Shown piece by piece: positions 34,769-44,485 of a DNA stretch of 64,000 bases. Location: assembly GCF_013343235.1 (NCBI RefSeq), contig NZ_CP040094.1:1984501-2048500 (forward strand), read 5' to 3'. The stretch comes from Nostoc sp. TCL240-02 (lineage in GTDB: Bacteria; Cyanobacteriota; Cyanobacteriia; Cyanobacteriales; Nostocaceae). The stretch's first letter is position 1, and every line of letters starts with the position of its first letter. Under the pieces are notes generated by a model. It saw only the letters and a program-made list of their open reading frames with translations. It did no database searches and had not been told where the DNA came from. A program made the position numbers and the translations under genes.

Positions 34769-35071
34769 AATCTAGGGTTTTGTACAACACATTTCACTCT
34801 CACCAACCTTTGATATCTAACTTGCATAGCTTGCGACCGTAGACATCGTATGGTTAAATAAAGCAGTATTTTTGACCTTATCATCTACTATTACTGTAAT
34901 CTCAAAAAATATAGTATTTATGATACTACAATTAACCAACTTCAGTATTATAATAATGTGCGGCCTCTTCTAACAGGCAATGTCCACTCCCCCTAATCTT
35001 TCCCCCAACAAGTAAGCGCCTTTCCTCAACACGAAATAATCACTGGAGTTGTAGAACGCCTAACTTTTTAC

Positions 35072-36768
35072 CCTACATTCCGCAGGTAAGAGAGGAGATC
35101 AATGGTATTTTTGATGAATGACACCATCAGTATCAGAAATAAGAGTACAAGATATTGACCACTGTGGGATAGTGGCAGGGATTATTGATCAAATGTGTTT
35201 GGTAGAGCAAATCAACCAAATACTGGGAACACATCACCAAGAAATAGTCAGTTCAGGTCAAGCAGTCAAAGCAATGATTCTCAATGGCTTGGGTTTAGTA
35301 AGTGCGCCACTATACCTATTTGAGAAGTTCTTTGTAGGCAAAGCCACAGAGCATTTACTAGGGGAAGGTATAAGTCCAGAACACTTGAATGATGACCGCT
35401 TGGGCAGAGTCTTGGACAAACTGTATGAAGCGGGATTAACACAAGTATTTGTGACAGTAGCACTGGCAGCAGCCAAGAAGTTTGGGGTGGAAAAGGACAG
35501 TTTACACTTGGATTCAAGTTCGTTTCATGTGCATGGAGAATATACCAACAACTCAACAGAAGGTTCAGGCAAGCCAAGAGAGATAACAATCACAAAAGGA
35601 TACTCAAGAGATCATCGACCAGACCTGAAACAGTTTATTGTAGACCTGATGTGCAGTGGAGACGGGGATATTCCTCTATATCTAAATCTAAGAGTGGCAG
35701 ATGGGAATGAAGCCGACTCAGCCGTGTTTGCTCAAATCTTGAAAGAATTTCGTCACCAATGGGAAATAGATGCTTTGTTTGTAGCGGATGCAGCACTCTA
35801 CACCGAAGGCAATCTTAAACAAATGGATTCTTTGCGATGGCTATCACGAGTTCCAGCCACACTGACTACTGCCCAATTACTCTTGGAGAAAATGAGTCAG
35901 GAAGCTTTTGTGGATAGCATAGTCACAGGCTACCGAATAGCAGAGTGTTGCTGCGATTATGGTGGAGTCAAACAGCGTTGGCTAGTGGTGGAAAGTGAAG
36001 CTCGTGCCGCAGCAGATTTAAAGCAACTGGAAAAACGTCTGACTAAGCACCTCCAACAAGCACAATCTCAACTGCGACAGTTGTCACAACAAGAATTTGC
36101 TTGTGCCGCAGACGCGATACAGGCTTCAGGGCGTTTTGAGACTCAGCAACGCTTTCATGAACTTGCTGAACTAGAAATTATCGAACACAAACGCCATGCC
36201 AAATCAGGCAGACCACGTAAAGATGCTCAACCACAACAGTGTTACTATCAAATTCGTGCGACTGTTGTACCTAACGAGCTAGCAATTGCCACTGAAAAAC
36301 AACGAGCCGGGCGTTTTATTTTGGCTACCAATGTTCTTGATGCTCAACAATTGAGCAATGATGACTTACTCAAGCAGTACAAAGCCCAGCAATCTACTGA
36401 GCGTGGTTTTCGTTTTCTCAAAGACCCTTTATTTTTTACCAGCAGTGTTTTTCTCAACTCGAAAGAACGTGTTGCTGCTTTAGCAATGGTCATGGGTCTA
36501 TGCTTGTTAGTTTACACTTTGGGACAACGGGCGTTACGCCAAGCTCTAGCTCAAGCAAAACAAACCATCAACAATCAATTGGGTAAACCAACTGCCTCTC
36601 CTACGATGCGGTGGGTGTTTCAATGTTTCATGTCGATTCATCTGGTAACGATCGCTGGCTTTCAACACATTACCAATCTTACTGACGAACGACGATGGAT
36701 TCTCCAATTTCTTGGTGCGCCTTGCCGAAAATATTATCTTCTCACCTGATATACCTGCGGAATGTGGG
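35072..36768. mobile_element. IS1634-family insertion sequence, 6-bp target duplication
   Basis: Ends CCTACATTCCGCAGGTA (35072-35088) and TACCTGCGGAATGTGGG (36752-36768) are inverted with one mismatch. TTTTAC is duplicated at 35066-35071 and 36769-36774. Removing 35072-36774 restores the helicase reading LTFYSTESDYTV. Length is 1697 bp. Clean ends and intact transposase suggest a recent insertion. Confidence 0.92.
35118..36749 (+). CDS. IS1634-family transposase
   Basis: A complete 543-residue DDE transposase: NDDRLGRVLDKLYEAG, LHLDSSSFHVHGEY (first Asp), DGNEADSAVF, LFVADAALYTEGNL (second Asp), a long helical insertion and the C-terminal QSTERGFRFLKDPLFFTSSVF (Glu). These match IS1634 enzymes and the length is typical. 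The gene fills the element between its inverted repeats and has no stops. Probably still functional. Confidence 0.92.
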   Translation: MTPSVSEIRVQDIDHCGIVAGIIDQMCLVEQINQILGTHHQEIVSSGQAVKAMILNGLGLVSAPLYLFEKFFVGKATEHLLGEGISPEHLNDDRLGRVLDKLYEAGLTQVFVTVALAAAKKFGVEKDSLHLDSSSFHVHGEYTNNSTEGSGKPREITITKGYSRDHRPDLKQFIVDLMCSGDGDIPLYLNLRVADGNEADSAVFAQILKEFRHQWEIDALFVADAALYTEGNLKQMDSLRWLSRVPATLTTAQLLLEKMSQEAFVDSIVTGYRIAECCCDYGGVKQRWLVVESEARAAADLKQLEKRLTKHLQQAQSQLRQLSQQEFACAADAIQASGRFETQQRFHELAELEIIEHKRHAKSGRPRKDAQPQQCYYQIRATVVPNELAIATEKQRAGRFILATNVLDAQQLSNDDLLKQYKAQQSTERGFRFLKDPLFFTSSVFLNSKERVAALAMVMGLCLLVYTLGQRALRQALAQAKQTINNQLGKPTASPTMRWVFQCFMSIHLVTIAGFQHITNLTDERRWILQFLGAPCRKYYLLT

Positions 36769-38231
36769 TTTTACTCTACTGAGTCAGACTATACTGTGGC
36801 AAGGCTGACCCGCCCCCGAAGCAACGAACTCACAACAATTGTCGGCAGCTTTGCTAATATTCAACCAGGTCAAACTCTGCAACTTACGGGTTTTTGGCGT
36901 GACCATCCGCAGTTTGGGCCACAATTCCAAGTCATCAACTACCAGGAAACAAAACCTGCCACTCTCACCGGAATTGAGAAATATTTGGGCAGTGGACTAA
37001 TTAAAGGTGTAGGGATAGTCACAGCCAAGGGTATCGTAGCTCACTTTGGACTTGAAACTCTTGAAATTATCGAAAATCAGATTGAACGACTGATTGAAGT
37101 CCAGGGCATCGCTAAAAAATGGGCGAACCGGGAGTGGTCAACCCAAAAAGCGATAAAAGAAGTGATGGTGTTTCTCCAAGGACATGGCGTTTCTACCACT
37201 TATGCCGTGAAGATTTACAAACAGTATAAGGATGAGGCGATCGCCACTGTAACCAAAAACCCCTACCAGCTAGCAGCCGACATCTACGGGATTGGCTTTC
37301 TAACTGCTGACAAGATTGCGAGAAATATAGGAATTGCCCCAGACTCAGAATTTCGTTATCGTGCGGGGATTATCCACTGTCTAAGTGAGGCTGCTGAAGA
37401 TGGTCACTGTTACCTACCTCAGCCAGAATTGATTGAGTCGGTAATTAAACTGCTGACTACCGAATCTCATCAGCCTACAGAAGAAGCGATCGCGCTCATT
37501 ATTTAAGGATATGGCTCTAGCAGACGACCTGATTAGAGAGTGGGATGAGGATAAAACATTACTTTGCTACAAACCGACTTACTTTCATACAGAACAGAAT
37601 TTAGCTCAACTGATACGCCAACGCTTGGAAAATCCTGTCGGTACTGATATTGAGCGCGTGCGTGATTGGATTGACCGCTTTACTGCTAGCCGTAAAATCC
37701 AGCTTTCAGAACAGCAACGTCAAGCCGTAGAAACAGCAGCTTATTCCAAAATCATGATCCTGACTGGTGGCCCTGGCGTTGGAAAGACTTTCACTACCCA
37801 CACAATTGTCAGTTTGTGGAAAGCGATGGGGAAATCTATTGCCCTGGCTGCACCTACTGGACGAGCTGCTCAACGTTTGGGTGAAATGACTGGGCTAGAA
37901 GCCAAAACCATACATCGATTGTTAGAATTTGACCCTGTTCAAGGGGTTTCAAGCGCGATAGCGAAAATCCTTTACCCCACACGGCAATTATCGCTGACGA
38001 AGCCAGTATGCTTGATTTGTTTCTGGCTTACTCCTTGGTGAAAGCAGTATTAGCTGGCGCTCTACTATTGTTGGTGGGTGACATTGACCAGTTACCATCT
38101 GTGGGCCCAGGTCAAATACTCGCTGATTTGATTAATTCTGGTTGCGTGCCAGTAGTGCGGTTAACTCAGGTATTCCGCCAAGCTCAAACAAGTGTAATTA
38201 TCACTGCTGCTCATCAAATTAATCGAGGAAT

Positions 38232-39369
38232 AGACTTGTCCGAAAACTCCAAAGCCAGACTGTTCAAAGCTTTGAGGCAAAACTTTGATATTTGCGGAAA
38301 AACGCAGTAATAAGGCTTTGAGACAGTTACTGTTAGTTTAGAGGCATAAAATATCACTCCTATTTTTTGAGATTTTCCTAACTACTCTTAGTAGTTAAGT
38401 TGGCAAAATTAAGCTACCTATTCTTAATCTAACCAATCCACATACTGTGAAAATAATTTGTTCATAAGTATCGAGCTTTAATCGAAATCTTTGTGAAGCT
38501 ATGCGAAATATTTTAAGTAATCGAATTAAATGTTCAATGAATATTCGATTACTAGATAAAGCCTTGTTTTCATCTTTTTGCTGTTGAGTTAATTCTCGCT
38601 TCGGTTTTCTTTTATGAGGAGTAGTGATGTTTTCGCCACCTTGAAACCCTTTATCACCTGAAAAAGTTTGAGATTTATCAAATTTGTGCTGAGATTGACG
38701 AAACAATTTTATATCTGCTGTTGGCCCAGGAACGCCTATCTCTACTTCTACAATATCCTTACCTTCTGGTATCCCAATCATTAAACTTTTTAATGTATGT
38801 TGCCTCTTCTTACCAGAAAAATATTTTTGTTGTTCCTTTTGGTCAGAATCCCTATATATTGGTTGTTCTAGACTATCGACTAACAGCCGAAAATTGGTTA
38901 ATATTTCTTGAACAAATAGTAAATCACTCTCATTATTTGATACTTGTTCTAATAAACTAGCGGGTAAAATGTCTCGCAGGATTGGTATCCAGTAATGAAA
39001 AGTATCGTTAGCCTCTGTCTTCGATACCTCAAATAAAATTCCTAATACAAGAAAAGTTGGCATCTGTCTTAGATAAAATAAGCACAAACATACTTGTTCG
39101 TCGGTTGATAACTTTTCGGGACGACCACCACCAGATGCATTCATTCTAATTTTCTGACTCTCCTGTTTAGTTTTGATGTCTTGGTGTCGTTTTATGGCGC
39201 AATTTAATAATGATTGTAGTTGCTTGTAACTAATCCCTAAAATTTGTTTTGTTCTGTGTGGATATTTCTCGATATAATCAAAAACCATAACTAATTCTGA
39301 AAAATGGTAAACGCTCAACTTAACGTTTTACCATTTTTATTTTCCTAAGTTAATATTTCGGACAAGTCT
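38232..39369. mobile_element. IS5-family insertion sequence with TA target
   Basis: Perfect inverted ends AGACTTGTCCGAAA (38232-38245) and TTTCGGACAAGTCT (39356-39369). Removing the element with one TA restores the helicase reading INRGIIYPTIEPIS, which fixes the boundaries. Length is 1138 bp. It carries one intact transposase on the minus strand. Confidence 0.92.
38395..39318 (-). CDS. IS5-family transposase (DDE_4 type)
   Basis: The 307-residue protein has an N-terminal helical domain (SYKQLQSLLNCAI, LCLCLFYLRQMPTFLVLGI), the first catalytic Asp in LLVDSLEQPIYRDSDQ, the second in FSGDKGFQGGENI, and the C-terminal Glu in IFIEHLIRLLKIFRIASQRF. No stops or shifts. Known of the family: this fold moves short elements with TA or TNA targets, as seen here. 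The neighbouring remnants at 27887 and 34268 are related but dead. Confidence 0.92.
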   Translation of the reverse strand: MSVYHFSELVMVFDYIEKYPHRTKQILGISYKQLQSLLNCAIKRHQDIKTKQESQKIRMNASGGGRPEKLSTDEQVCLCLFYLRQMPTFLVLGILFEVSKTEANDTFHYWIPILRDILPASLLEQVSNNESDLLFVQEILTNFRLLVDSLEQPIYRDSDQKEQQKYFSGKKRQHTLKSLMIGIPEGKDIVEVEIGVPGPTADIKLFRQSQHKFDKSQTFSGDKGFQGGENITTPHKRKPKRELTQQQKDENKALSSNRIFIEHLIRLLKIFRIASQRFRLKLDTYEQIIFTVCGLVRLRIGSLILPT

Positions 39370-39916
39370 AATTTATCCCACAATTGAGCCTATATCTGAT
39401 AATCCCATGTCCGATTGTATTTGGTATGGCGGCGGACATCAGCCCGAACATGGTGTACAGGCAATCTGCGAATTGATTACAGACTTGCTCCCCGGCTTAG
39501 GTTTTAATCCTGCCACTGATGTCCAAGTGCTTTGCCCGATGACACGGGGAGTTGTGGGTACTCGCAATCTTAATACCGTGTTGCAGCAGTTGATTAATCC
39601 ACCCAGCCCCAACAAGGTGGAGATTAACAGAGGTGGGAATTTGTTACGTGAGGGCGATCGCATCATCCAGCTAACCAACGACTTCAACCGCGAAGTTTTC
39701 AACGGCGACTTGGGAATAATCCTCACCATTGATACTGTCGAGCAGGAAGTTACAGTACTGTATGGTGAGCGGACTGTGGTTTACGATTACGCTGACCTGA
39801 ATGAAATTGCCCTTGCCTGGAGCATTTCTATTCATAAAAGCCAAGGCTCAGAATATCCGGTGATAGTTCTGCCAATCTATATGCAGCACTATTATGATGT
39901 TAACCCGAAACCTGTT

Positions 39917-41103
39917 TTACACTGGTATAACTCGTGCCAAGTAGTTAGGATGGGATTTAATTAGAGTCAGCGAGAGTCCTAACGTTGAAATAAAGGTGTC
40001 GAGCAAATGGTCATTGAGTGCCCGTCGCTTGACACTTGCCATTGAAAAGACAAAGGGTTTCTGACCTGATTGCTGTTGATGAGCATCGAGCTTGGCAAGA
40101 TTTAATGCGGTGAAACTGGCATTGAAATGAAAATCAAGCTTTTTAACATCACGGGCTTGACAATCACTCAGCCCGGTAAATTGTTTAGCATCGCGGAAGA
40201 TGAATTCGATTTGAAAGCGCAGTTTGTAGAAACGATAAATATCGTCTGCCGATTGGTTGATATCTGTCGAGAATAAGACAGCATAACTTGGCTTGTTAGG
40301 CTTACGGCGATCAAGTAAATAAGCCAGATGGATCTTGCGCTTGAGTGAAACGTGCCATACAACTGCTGTGTAGAGTTCAACGCCTGATTGTAATTCGCGT
40401 ACCCAAGTCAAGCCAGTAGGGTCGGCTAGATCAACTTTGCCATCATATTTGCGTTTAGCTCTCCGTGCTTTCTGTTCGCCCTCGAACACATATCGTAGAT
40501 TCGCGTCTCGGCGCAGTTTACTAATCACATCCAGGTTGAGTGCCCTGACCCCTGTGACAAAAGGCTCCTTGGCATATGCTCCATCTACAGCAAGGTAGCG
40601 AACTTGGGGAGGTAATTGAGGTTGAGTAATTTCCAGGTGGTGGAGATAGTAGTCCATCCGCGTCAGGTCTGGACAGAAGGTTTGGTCAAATGTTTGTTCA
40701 GCAAGCAGACCATAGCCTACTTCAGTTTCTACATCTACCACTGCCACCAAGGACACTTCTAACCCTCTCTCGACTCGATTATGACTGCCATTGTAAAATT
40801 GGTCGAGTCCAAAGGTCTTTTTGCCGCTTTTGGCAATGAATGAGCAATCCATGAGGGCAATCATTGAGTGATTTTCAGACGTTGCTGCTTTAATTACTTC
40901 CGCGTTGAACTCTAGCGTTGTCAAACTGTTTTTTAAACTGTCGGCGATAAGTTCTCTCTGTTCGTTGGCTGTAGCGACTCAAATTGGGTTTTGTTTACCT
41001 TGCCACAGGCAATTAGAATCGTGGCAAATAGCGTTGTTAATGCTTTGATCTGCGGTTTGTGGAAAATTCCCATTTTGGTCAGTAAGCTTTGTACAATTTC
41101 CAT
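39917..41103 (-). pseudogene. IS4-like transposase with two frameshifts
   Basis: On the minus strand from ATG 41103: MEIVQSLLTKMGIFHKPQIK, a shift to NLSRYSQRTERTYRRQF near 40995, then a second shift near 40920 into the long frame EFNAEVIKAATSENHS, IALMDCSFIAKSGKKTFGLD (first Asp), YLAVDGAYAKEPFV (second Asp), RFQIEFIFRDAKQFTGLSDC (Glu), ending at 39917. The 335-residue main block is uninterrupted. The element cuts the helicase gene after TRAK (39941), but its exact ends were not found. Two nearby indels in one gene could be assembly errors. Confidence 0.8.
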
Positions 41104-41483
41104 ATGGCTATCGAATCGGTGCAAGTTTTTTGTAATCAGCACCTTAATGGTTCGATAGCTTTCTTGTCTATTCCCTCAAATAAAAATTGTCCGGAGTATT
41201 GTAAAGATATACCTTTGATTGAACCAGAAATCTATAGTTTTAGACTTCTTGCTTTTACAAAAGGTTCAGTTAGCAGATAACGATTTCAAAAAATACTAAG
41301 TAGAACTGCGTAAATATTTTTAGTTGGGATAAAGCAGAAGGCAGAATAAAAAAGGGTTTTAGTTCAATTGGACTTTCTTAACATAGTTTTGTTTTTTCCA
41401 ACTTCTAACTCATTTGAACCTTTTTCACATTCATCCGGTCTAAATAAATACAAGCAACAAACGAATAGAGGAGAACGCCTCAA
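41104..41483. other. Intergenic region, no gene recognised
   Basis: It holds the unresolved right part of the IS4-like element (to about 41180) and then AT-rich sequence. A short open frame (PEYCKDIPLIEPEIYSFRLL) matches nothing I know. The sigma-factor promoter should lie in 41290-41470; no clear -35/-10 pair was picked. Confidence 0.5.
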
Positions 41484-42080
41484 GTGTTAGTTGTGCCCGC
41501 CGAGGTTTCAAAAGCAAATTCATTGATTGGTGAATCAGAAAGCGAATCTGACAGTCATCTAGTACAGCAGTGCCTGTGGGGTGATACCCAAAGCTACGGT
41601 CAGCTTTACCGTCGTCATCAGCAAAGAGTGAGGTCAATCCTCTACAAACTCTGTACTCCTGCCAGTCTGGATGATGTGGTGCAGGAAGTGTTTCTGCAAG
41701 CCTGGAAAGGATTGCCCAAGTTTCGCCAAACAGCAAAATTTTCCACCTGGCTGTACCGAATCGCTTGGAACGTGGCTTGTGACCAACGACAGGCAGATGT
41801 TAAAAGGCGAACTCAGTTACAGATTCTGACTGAAAAAACTCCTACCCAACAGGAAGCCCCAGAGTTAATGAATCTGCATTATCAAGACCTTGTGCAACGG
41901 GGACTAGCAAACCTAAGTTTTGACCATCGCACGATATTGGTTTTGCATGATTTGGAAGAAGTACCTCAAAAAGAGATTGCACAAATCCTAGACATTCCAC
42001 TAGGAACAGTCAAATCACGCCTATTCCATGCTCGTGCTGCCATGCGTCAATTTCTCCAAAACCAAGGAGTACAGCTATGA
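41484..42080 (+). CDS. ECF-type RNA polymerase sigma factor
   Basis: The GTG at 41484, preceded by GAGGAGA, gives 198 residues. Region 2 is clear (SLDDVVQEVFLQAWKGLPKF, AKFSTWLYRIAWNVACDQRQ), as is region 4 (LVLHDLEEVPQKEIAQILDI, PLGTVKSRLFHARAAMRQFL). It overlaps the next gene by 4 bp (ATGA), so sigma factor and anti-sigma partner are translationally coupled. It probably directs transcription of this five-gene operon in answer to an envelope signal (inference from the membrane and periplasmic partners). Confidence 0.94.
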   Translation: MLVVPAEVSKANSLIGESESESDSHLVQQCLWGDTQSYGQLYRRHQQRVRSILYKLCTPASLDDVVQEVFLQAWKGLPKFRQTAKFSTWLYRIAWNVACDQRQADVKRRTQLQILTEKTPTQQEAPELMNLHYQDLVQRGLANLSFDHRTILVLHDLEEVPQKEIAQILDIPLGTVKSRLFHARAAMRQFLQNQGVQL

Positions 42081-42424
42081 CAAAGTTGCCCAATGACGAT
42101 CCTGATTTAATTAATTTTCTGCGCCAACATCGCCAAGAAGTTCCGCCAGCCTCGCCGGATTTAGAACAACAAATTTTACAACAGGTGAAAGCCTGGCCTT
42201 TGTCACCCTTACGCCACTATTCAAGGCTGAGGTTAGTTCTGCCTGCTCTTGCTGCTGGATTAGTCGCTGCTATAGTTGGCTACCGTGCCTTTATACCGGC
42301 TCAACCGAGTCCGGCTGAACTTGCCACATTGGAAGCCTTTATTGAAAGTAATTGGCAAGGTACAGTCAGTAACCAACATCTGGAAAGTGATGTATGGCAT
42401 TCTACAGACTTAGATACTGAATAG
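42077..42424 (+). CDS. Probable anti-sigma factor, single-pass membrane protein
   Basis: The 115-residue protein has a cytosolic N-terminus (DPDLINFLRQHRQEVPPASP), one membrane helix (LVLPALAAGLVAAIVGYRAF, about 54-74) and a short periplasmic tail. It lacks a HxxxCxxC zinc motif. Position, 4-bp overlap with the sigma gene and topology make it the likely anti-sigma factor, although sequence alone does not prove this. It is followed after 12 bp by the Spy-like gene. Confidence 0.75.
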   Translation: MTKLPNDDPDLINFLRQHRQEVPPASPDLEQQILQQVKAWPLSPLRHYSRLRLVLPALAAGLVAAIVGYRAFIPAQPSPAELATLEAFIESNWQGTVSNQHLESDVWHSTDLDTE

Positions 42425-42436
42425 GAGATCGCTTTA

Positions 42437-42901
42437 ATGTTAATCCGTCGTGTTTCCATTTTGGCGGTGGCGATGGTTGCACTTGGTAGCACTATTGCTC
42501 TGGCCAAGCCAACTTTACTTTCACACCAAGTCATTGCCCAAACCCCCACTAGTTCACCTCATCCAAATCCTGGTAAATCACGGGGATGGCTCAAGGATTT
42601 AAGTTTGACATCCCAACAACTGCAACAGATTAAGGAAATTCGTAATCAATCAAAACAGCAGATAGCCCAAAAATCACAAGAGATACGTCAAGGACAACAG
42701 GAATTACACGATTTGATAGTAGGGAGAGCTACTAAAGAGCAAGTCCGGGGTAAATATAACCAAATTAAGCTTGTAAAGCAGCAACTTGCTGATATGCAGT
42801 TTGAAAATACCCTTGCCATCCGGGAAATCTTAAACCCAGAGCAACGGCAGAAATTTGCCGATCGCATGTATAAGAAAAATCCTCCAGCACGGCAAAATTA
42901 G
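42437..42901 (+). CDS. Periplasmic Spy/CpxP-like protein
   Basis: The 154-residue protein has a signal peptide (VSILAVAMVALGSTIALA) and a helical LTxxQ domain: LSLTSQQLQQIKEIRNQS and, near the end, ILNPEQRQKFADRM. Long amphipathic helices between them fit the cradle-like chaperone/sensor dimer of Spy, CpxP and CnrX relatives. In such operons these proteins sense misfolded protein or metal in the periplasm and relay to the anti-sigma factor; here that is inference. AGGAG stands 9 bp before the ATG. Confidence 0.82.
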   Translation: MLIRRVSILAVAMVALGSTIALAKPTLLSHQVIAQTPTSSPHPNPGKSRGWLKDLSLTSQQLQQIKEIRNQSKQQIAQKSQEIRQGQQELHDLIVGRATKEQVRGKYNQIKLVKQQLADMQFENTLAIREILNPEQRQKFADRMYKKNPPARQN

Positions 42902-42905
42902 CTCT

Positions 42906-44444
42906 ATGACTGTAAAGCCGAAATATTGGGTGTTGTTGCTGTTGCTCTTACTGGGAGGAATTGCCCCTGGTAATGCAGCCTCCACACCTGTTGACCCAAA
43001 GGTATTACATATAATTAATCGCCTCAGTTTTGGCCCTCGTCCGGGAGACGTGCAAAGAGTGGAGTCTATGGGTGTAGAGCGATACATTCAGGAGCAACTC
43101 TCACCCGAATCGATTCCCGAACCGCAAAGTCTCACCAGCCAACTAAAGCAGCTAGATACTCTCCACTTGAATCCGGTGGAACTTTTAGAATATGGCACAA
43201 CAAATCTTCCAGGACAAAAACCCACCCAGTCTGAAAGAAAAGCTGCCAATGAAAGGGCTAAACAGGTACTAGATCAGGCAGTCCAGGCGCGATTATTAGA
43301 GGCAACTAGCAGTCAGCGACAACTCCAGGAAGTGATGGTGGACTTTTGGTACAACCATTTTAATGTGGATGCTGCTAAAGGACGCGATCGCCTCTGGGTG
43401 GGAGCTTATGAACAACAGGCAATTCGACCTTACGCTTTGGGTCACTTTCGTGACTTATTAGGAGCAACCGCTCATCATCCAGCTATGCAGTATTATCTAG
43501 ACAACTTCCAAAATCGGGCTGACAGTCGCCCTGATGCCCAAGGTAATATTCGAGGTTTGAATGAGAACTATGCCCGCGAACTGATGGAGCTACACACTCT
43601 CGGCGTAGATGGAGGGTATACTCAGCAAGATGTGATTGCTCTGGCGCGAATTTTAAGTGGTTGGGGTTTTAGTCGTCCCGGTCAGCAGACAGATAATAGT
43701 TTCGGATTTTACTTTAATCCAAAACGTCATGATTTTAGCGACAAAGTTTTCTTGGGACACACAATAAAAAGCGGTGGTGAAGCCCAAGGGGAGAAAGCTT
43801 TAGATATTTTGGCCCGTAGTCCGGTGACTGCACATCACATCAGCTATCAGATAGCTCAATATTTTGTCAGCGATGTTCCCCCAACTGATCTGGTAAACAA
43901 TCTCACACAACGTTATCTTGCCACTGATGGCAATATTCGTGAGGTTCTCAACACCCTATTCCACAGCCGGGAATTCTGGGATGCAAAAAACTTTAATGCC
44001 AAGTTTAAAACACCACTTCAATACGCTATCTCTGCGGTACGGGCTACAGGTGTCGAAGTAAATAACACAAAACCAATCTCCAATCTGCTGCAACAGATGG
44101 GAATGCCTTTATACGGTTGCCAAACTCCAGATGGTTACAAAAACACAGCAGATGTGTGGTTAAATCCTGATGCAATGAATCGCCGCCTCAGTTTTGCTTT
44201 GGCGATCGCTAATGGAAATTTACCCTTATCAAGCATCCCCACAAATATGGAACAGGGACAGCAAACAATTGGCACAGGGCAAAGACCTTTACAAAAGTCT
44301 CCTAGTATTCCTGTAGATGCTTCGCAACTAACCAATACCTTGGGCAATTCGTTTTCAATAAAAACCCAGGAAGCGATCGCCTCTAGTTCCCCTCAAATTC
44401 ATAGTGCTTTAATTTTGGGCAGTCCAGAATTTATGCATCGTTAG
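42906..44444 (+). CDS. DUF1800 family exported protein
   Basis: ATG 42906 gives 512 residues beginning with a signal peptide (WVLLLLLLLGGIAPGNA). The mature part contains LHIINRLSFGPRPGDVQRV, MVDFWYNHFNVDAAKGRD, NENYARELMELHTLGVDGGY and TPLQYAISAVRATG, all DUF1800 signatures. DUF1800 is nearly always encoded next to DUF1501, as here, and the pair is thought to form an exported complex of unknown chemistry. The start lies 4 bp after the Spy-like stop. Confidence 0.93.
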   Translation: MTVKPKYWVLLLLLLLGGIAPGNAASTPVDPKVLHIINRLSFGPRPGDVQRVESMGVERYIQEQLSPESIPEPQSLTSQLKQLDTLHLNPVELLEYGTTNLPGQKPTQSERKAANERAKQVLDQAVQARLLEATSSQRQLQEVMVDFWYNHFNVDAAKGRDRLWVGAYEQQAIRPYALGHFRDLLGATAHHPAMQYYLDNFQNRADSRPDAQGNIRGLNENYARELMELHTLGVDGGYTQQDVIALARILSGWGFSRPGQQTDNSFGFYFNPKRHDFSDKVFLGHTIKSGGEAQGEKALDILARSPVTAHHISYQIAQYFVSDVPPTDLVNNLTQRYLATDGNIREVLNTLFHSREFWDAKNFNAKFKTPLQYAISAVRATGVEVNNTKPISNLLQQMGMPLYGCQTPDGYKNTADVWLNPDAMNRRLSFALAIANGNLPLSSIPTNMEQGQQTIGTGQRPLQKSPSIPVDASQLTNTLGNSFSIKTQEAIASSSPQIHSALILGSPEFMHR

Positions 44445-44485
44445 TTACACAATTTTGAAGTTATAAAACTTCAGTAATTTTAATT

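Larger units (their letters stand above)
34980..39941 (+). pseudogene. recD2: RecD-like (SF1B) helicase, split by IS1634 and IS5 and frameshifted
   Basis: Pieces of one gene are: 34980-35071 (MSTPPNLSP, then QHEIITGVVERLTFY); 36769-38231 (STESDYTVARLTRP, the helix-hairpin-helix-like region, Walker A LTGGPGVGKTFTT, APTGRAAQRLGEMTG, IIADEASMLDL, VGDIDQLPSVGPGQILADL, VRLTQVFRQA); and 39370-39941 (YPTIEPIS, GDRIIQLTNDFN, AWSISIHKSQGSEYPVIVLP, then TRAK). These are the motifs of RecD2-type 5'-3' helicases. Frameshifts occur near 35005 (C-run), 37504 (extra T), 37943 (G-run) and 39893 (extra T). The last residues are missing at the IS4-like element. Such proteins act in recombination and repair; this copy is dead. 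Confidence 0.88.
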
